Source of the DNA: an uncultured Lachnospiraceae bacterium
Lineage (GTDB): Bacteria > Bacillota > Clostridia > Lachnospirales > Lachnospiraceae
Reading direction: 5' to 3'
DNA length: 7,934 bases
Assembly (NCBI GenBank): GCA_902796695.1
Contig: CADBQE010000078.1
Coordinates: 1-7,934, forward strand
Made by a program: the position numbers and the translations under genes. The stretch's first letter is position 1. The number at the start of each line of letters is the position of its first letter. Below the pieces are notes generated by a model, which worked only from the letters and a program-made list of their open reading frames with translations, was not told where the DNA came from and ran no database searches. Below, in pieces: positions 6,201-7,934 of this stretch.

Positions 6201-7618
6201 CAACCGGAACCAACTTCTGGGACCACAGCATCTGGACTTTCGTCATCACGCTCACGATCCTGCTTCTGGCCATGCTGATCGCGGCTATCCTGCGGCAGCG
6301 CTTCGCGCTCATCCGCCGTTTTATGATTCCCAGCAGCGTGCTGGGCGGCTTCCTGATCCTGCTGGCCGGATTCATCTATCAGCAGATCAGCGGGAGGCCC
6401 CTGTTCGACCGATCCCTGCTGGAAACCCTTACCTACCACGGACTGGGACTGGGATTTGCGGCCATGAGCCTGCGGAATCTGGACCGGCAGAGCCGGGAAT
6501 ACAAGGGCGACAGCTTCCGCAGCTCGCTGAGTGTGGTCAGTTCGTACCTGATCCAGGGCATCGTCGGCCTTATGATTTCTCTGCTGCTCTTCTATCTGAT
6601 CGGCAGCTTCTTCGGATCCGGCATGATCCTGCCCATGGGCTACGGGCAGGGTCCCGGCCAGGCCTACAACTGGGGCCGCACCTATGAGAACCTGTACGGA
6701 TTCGAGGACGGCACGAGCTTCGGCCTGACGGTCGCGGCCATGGGCTTTATCGCCTCCAGCATCGGGGGCATCATTTACCTGAACCGGATGCGGAAAAAGG
6801 GCCTGCTTGCCGCCCGCGAGGATGCTGCCCAGCAGGCGGTCACGCCGCAGCAGGTCCAGGGCGACAATGAAATTCCGGTATCGGACTCGATCGACAAGCT
6901 CACCGTGCAGCTGGCTCTCGTTTTTCTGTCCTATGCGCTGGCGTATATGACCATGCGCGGCTTAAACAGCCTGATCGAATCCGGCGTGCTGGGCAAATTC
7001 GGCGTCAACACGCTGCAGCCGCTCATCTGGGGCTTCAACTTCCTGTTCTCCACCCTGTTCGGCATTCTGGTCAAAACGGTCTTCCGCCTGCTGCAGAAGA
7101 AGGGCATCATCAGGCAGCATTTCACCAATACGTTCATGCAGGACCGCATCGCGGGCTTCATGTTCGACGTAATGGTAGTGGCTTCCATCGCCGCCATCAA
7201 CCTGTCCGCCTTCACCCATACGGCCTTTGTCCTGCCGCTGGTGCTCATGTGCGTAAGCGGCGCCGTGCTGACTTACCTCTACCTGAATTACTTCTGCCGG
7301 AAGCTGTTTCCCGGCTACCGCCACGAGGCTTTCCTGAGCCTGTACGGCATGCTGACCGGCACCGCCTCCACCGGCGTCATCCTGCTGCGGGAAGCGGACC
7401 CCCGTTTCTCCACCCCCGCCGCCAACAACCTGGTCTATCAGCAGGGCTACGCCATCCTCTTCGGCGCTCCTCTCATGCTTCTCATGGGATTCGCCCCCCG
7501 CAGCACCGTCAATGCCTGGATCACCCTGGGCATCATGATCCTCATGCTGATCCTCCTGAACCTCCTCGCCTTCAAAACCGGACGGAAACCCGGAAAGAAA
7601 CCCGGAAAGAACACCTGA
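6197..7618 (+). CDS. GltS-like sodium:glutamate symporter family (ESS) permease
   Basis: The protein is 473 residues and almost wholly hydrophobic, with roughly ten to twelve membrane segments (for example about 12-32, 42-62, 107-132, 170-193, 232-252, 318-362 and 437-462). Two Gly-rich re-entrant-loop motifs fit the inverted-repeat plan of the ESS family: GYGQGPGQAYNWG at 148-160, comparable to the GHGxxGA loop of GltS, and GMLTGTASTGV at 384-394. It is longer than Escherichia coli GltS (401 residues), with a larger polar loop around 195-228. Family members import glutamate with sodium; the exact substrate here is an inference, since Clostridia carry many diverged ESS paralogues. The C-tail is basic (RKPGKKPGK), encoded by a tandem 12-bp duplication. 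It is the last gene of the operon, four-base overlapped with the acyltransferase gene and followed by a terminator-like hairpin. Confidence 0.8.
   Translation: MTTGTNFWDHSIWTFVITLTILLLAMLIAAILRQRFALIRRFMIPSSVLGGFLILLAGFIYQQISGRPLFDRSLLETLTYHGLGLGFAAMSLRNLDRQSREYKGDSFRSSLSVVSSYLIQGIVGLMISLLLFYLIGSFFGSGMILPMGYGQGPGQAYNWGRTYENLYGFEDGTSFGLTVAAMGFIASSIGGIIYLNRMRKKGLLAAREDAAQQAVTPQQVQGDNEIPVSDSIDKLTVQLALVFLSYALAYMTMRGLNSLIESGVLGKFGVNTLQPLIWGFNFLFSTLFGILVKTVFRLLQKKGIIRQHFTNTFMQDRIAGFMFDVMVVASIAAINLSAFTHTAFVLPLVLMCVSGAVLTYLYLNYFCRKLFPGYRHEAFLSLYGMLTGTASTGVILLREADPRFSTPAANNLVYQQGYAILFGAPLMLLMGFAPRSTVNAWITLGIMILMLILLNLLAFKTGRKPGKKPGKNT
7585..7608 (+). repeat. Exact 12-bp tandem duplication in the transporter C-tail
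   Basis: GAAACCCGGAAA occurs twice with no gap (7585-7596 and 7597-7608). It is in phase with the codons and gives the repeated KPGK tail. It probably arose by slippage and is likely neutral, lying in the final dozen residues. Confidence 0.9.
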
Positions 7619-7625
7619 AAACCGC

Positions 7626-7662
7626 AAAACGTGACAAGGGAACAGTTCCTTTGTCACGTTTT
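7626..7662 (+). terminator. Long hairpin after the operon: probable terminator and repeat element
   Basis: Seven bases after the transporter stop, the 18-base arm beginning AAAACGTGACAAGGG (7626-7643) can pair with 7645-7662 across the centre, with one G-U wobble. The innermost pairs must open to form a loop of about five bases. The right arm ends in TTTT (7659-7662). Position and stem strength fit an intrinsic terminator, but the U run is short and part of the stem. The near-perfect symmetry would let it work in both directions for the convergent genes. It also resembles dispersed palindromic repeats (see findings). Confidence 0.7.
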
Positions 7663-7701
7663 CAGGTCCTCTCACCGCGGGCCGATTACAAACAAGGTGA
7701 A

Positions 7702-7718
7702 TTGCTGCGCAGCAGCAA
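7702..7718. repeat. 7-bp inverted repeat with three-base loop
   Basis: TTGCTGC at 7702-7708 and GCAGCAA at 7712-7718 are perfect complements around GCA. There is no T run on either side, so it is not a typical terminator. It may belong to a larger repeat element in this intergenic region. Confidence 0.65.
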
Positions 7719-7759
7719 GAGAGGGCGGCCTGGGCTGTCGGCCCCTGCGATTGCTTCCG

Positions 7760-7785
7760 AAAACGTGACGGGGGCAAGGCCCTTG
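7760..7785. repeat. Partial second copy of the AAAACGTGAC element with GGGC/GCCC hairpin
   Basis: AAAACGTGAC at 7760-7769 repeats exactly the first ten bases of the hairpin at 7626. It is followed by GGGC-AAG-GCCC (7772-7782), within the imperfect palindrome CAAGGCCCTTG (7775-7785). Read on the minus strand, this small hairpin precedes TTTT and lies about 35 bases past the stop of the transporter-like gene at 7820, so it could serve as a weak terminator for it. Confidence 0.5.
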
Positions 7786-7790
7786 ACAAG

Positions 7791-7830
7791 TAGCGAGCGT
7801 TAGATACAAGTGGTGAGCGTTAGATAAATG
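7791..7830. repeat. Two 20-bp tandem direct repeats
   Basis: The blocks 7791-7810 and 7811-7830 share the core GAGCGTTAGATA (7795-7806 and 7815-7826). On the minus strand, two copies of TATCTAACGCTC each followed by an ACTTG-ending spacer differ at 2 of 20 positions when aligned from 7787 to 7826. The outer copy contains the stop codon of the minus-strand gene (7820-7822). Two copies only, so not a CRISPR array. Confidence 0.8.
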
Positions 7831-7934
7831 TTTTTTTGTACATCGCGCGGCGGAGCGGTTTGATGAAGGATGCGATGAATATGAAGAGGCCGAAAGCGGC
7901 AAAGGTGCCGGCGGTGTATAACGACCAGTTGAAC
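7820..7934 (-). CDS. C-terminus of a membrane protein, probably a transporter (partial)
   Basis: On the minus strand the frame entering at the right window edge is open for 37 codons and ends at TAA (7822-7820). The peptide has a polar start (FNWSLYTAGT), a hydrophobic helix (FAAFGLFIFIASFI) and a basic tail (KPLRRAMYKK). A last membrane helix followed by a short positive cytoplasmic tail is usual for major-facilitator-type and similar secondary transporters, but 37 residues cannot settle the family. Codon use matches its neighbours. It converges on the operon, with the two stops about 200 bases apart. Confidence 0.7.
   Translation of the reverse strand, partial: FNWSLYTAGTFAAFGLFIFIASFIKPLRRAMYKKTFI

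Larger units (their letters stand above)
7663..7819. other. Non-coding convergent intergenic region
   Basis: No reading frame here has a ribosome binding site or recognisable protein. The stretch holds several small inverted repeats: TTGCTGC/GCAGCAA at 7702-7718, GGGC/GCCC at 7732-7744 and GGGC/GCCC at 7772-7782. It also contains a second AAAACGTGAC at 7760-7769. The density of symmetry suggests repeat-element debris or terminators rather than a gene. Confidence 0.6.

Noticed and set aside
7249..7803. A 184-codon plus-strand frame across the transporter end and intergenic region
   Set aside because: It is an out-of-frame Arg/Pro-rich shadow of the transporter that reads through the hairpin and repeats; no domain or ribosome binding site.
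7791..7830. CRISPR array
   Set aside because: Only two directly adjacent 20-bp copies without unique spacers, and no cas genes in the window.
7672..7902. A 76-codon minus-strand frame
   Set aside because: It crosses the repeats and lies out of frame with the transporter-like C-terminus at 7820-7934, which has a convincing membrane helix.
1..7934. Defence island, prophage or biosynthetic gene cluster
   Set aside because: No integrase, transposase, phage structural, toxin-antitoxin, nuclease-effector or synthase genes were found. All full genes belong to common housekeeping, signalling, lipid or transport families.

Overview
The window looks like chromosomal DNA from a GC-rich member of the Bacillota (class Clostridia is my best guess). 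The reasons are a MutS2 of the Bacillota type with a C-terminal Smr domain, strong GGAGG-like ribosome binding sites, a sigma-A-type promoter with a perfect TATAAT, a Clostridia-style HDFRSPLTSI histidine-kinase box, and G or C at most third codon positions. This placement is an inference; no rRNA or other definitive marker is present.

Layout. Positions 1-380 (minus strand) hold the 5' part of a lipoprotein gene: a lipobox signal peptide followed by a Thr/Glu/Pro-rich repeat linker that runs off the left edge. Positions 381-514 are a divergent control region. On the plus side it has an extended -10 promoter for the operon; on the minus side it has a weaker -10 and a perfect 16-bp palindrome next to the lipoprotein ribosome binding site. 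Positions 515-7618 hold five tightly packed plus-strand genes: mutS2, an OmpR/PhoB-type response regulator, its histidine kinase, an acyltransferase with an added zinc ribbon and C-terminal domain, and a GltS-like transporter. Junctions are 9, 15 and 22 nt and finally a 4-nt ATGA overlap. Positions 7619-7819 are non-coding: a long hairpin that can act as the operon terminator, other small hairpins, and repeats that look like a dispersed palindromic element. Positions 7820-7934 (minus strand) hold the last 37 codons of a membrane protein, probably a transporter, converging on the operon.

How the genes may work together. The two-component pair is complete (membrane sensor, HAMP, HisKA, ATPase; receiver and winged-helix output). 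It sits between mutS2 and two membrane-related genes, so envelope or nutrient sensing coupled to phospholipid acylation and amino-acid or anion uptake is plausible but unproven. MutS2 acts on recombination intermediates and collided ribosomes and is probably co-transcribed for reasons of layout rather than shared pathway.

I found no strong evidence for a new defence, mobile or biosynthetic system. The most unusual items are the three-part acyltransferase, the lipoprotein with its repeat linker and palindromic leader, and the repeat-rich convergent intergenic region.
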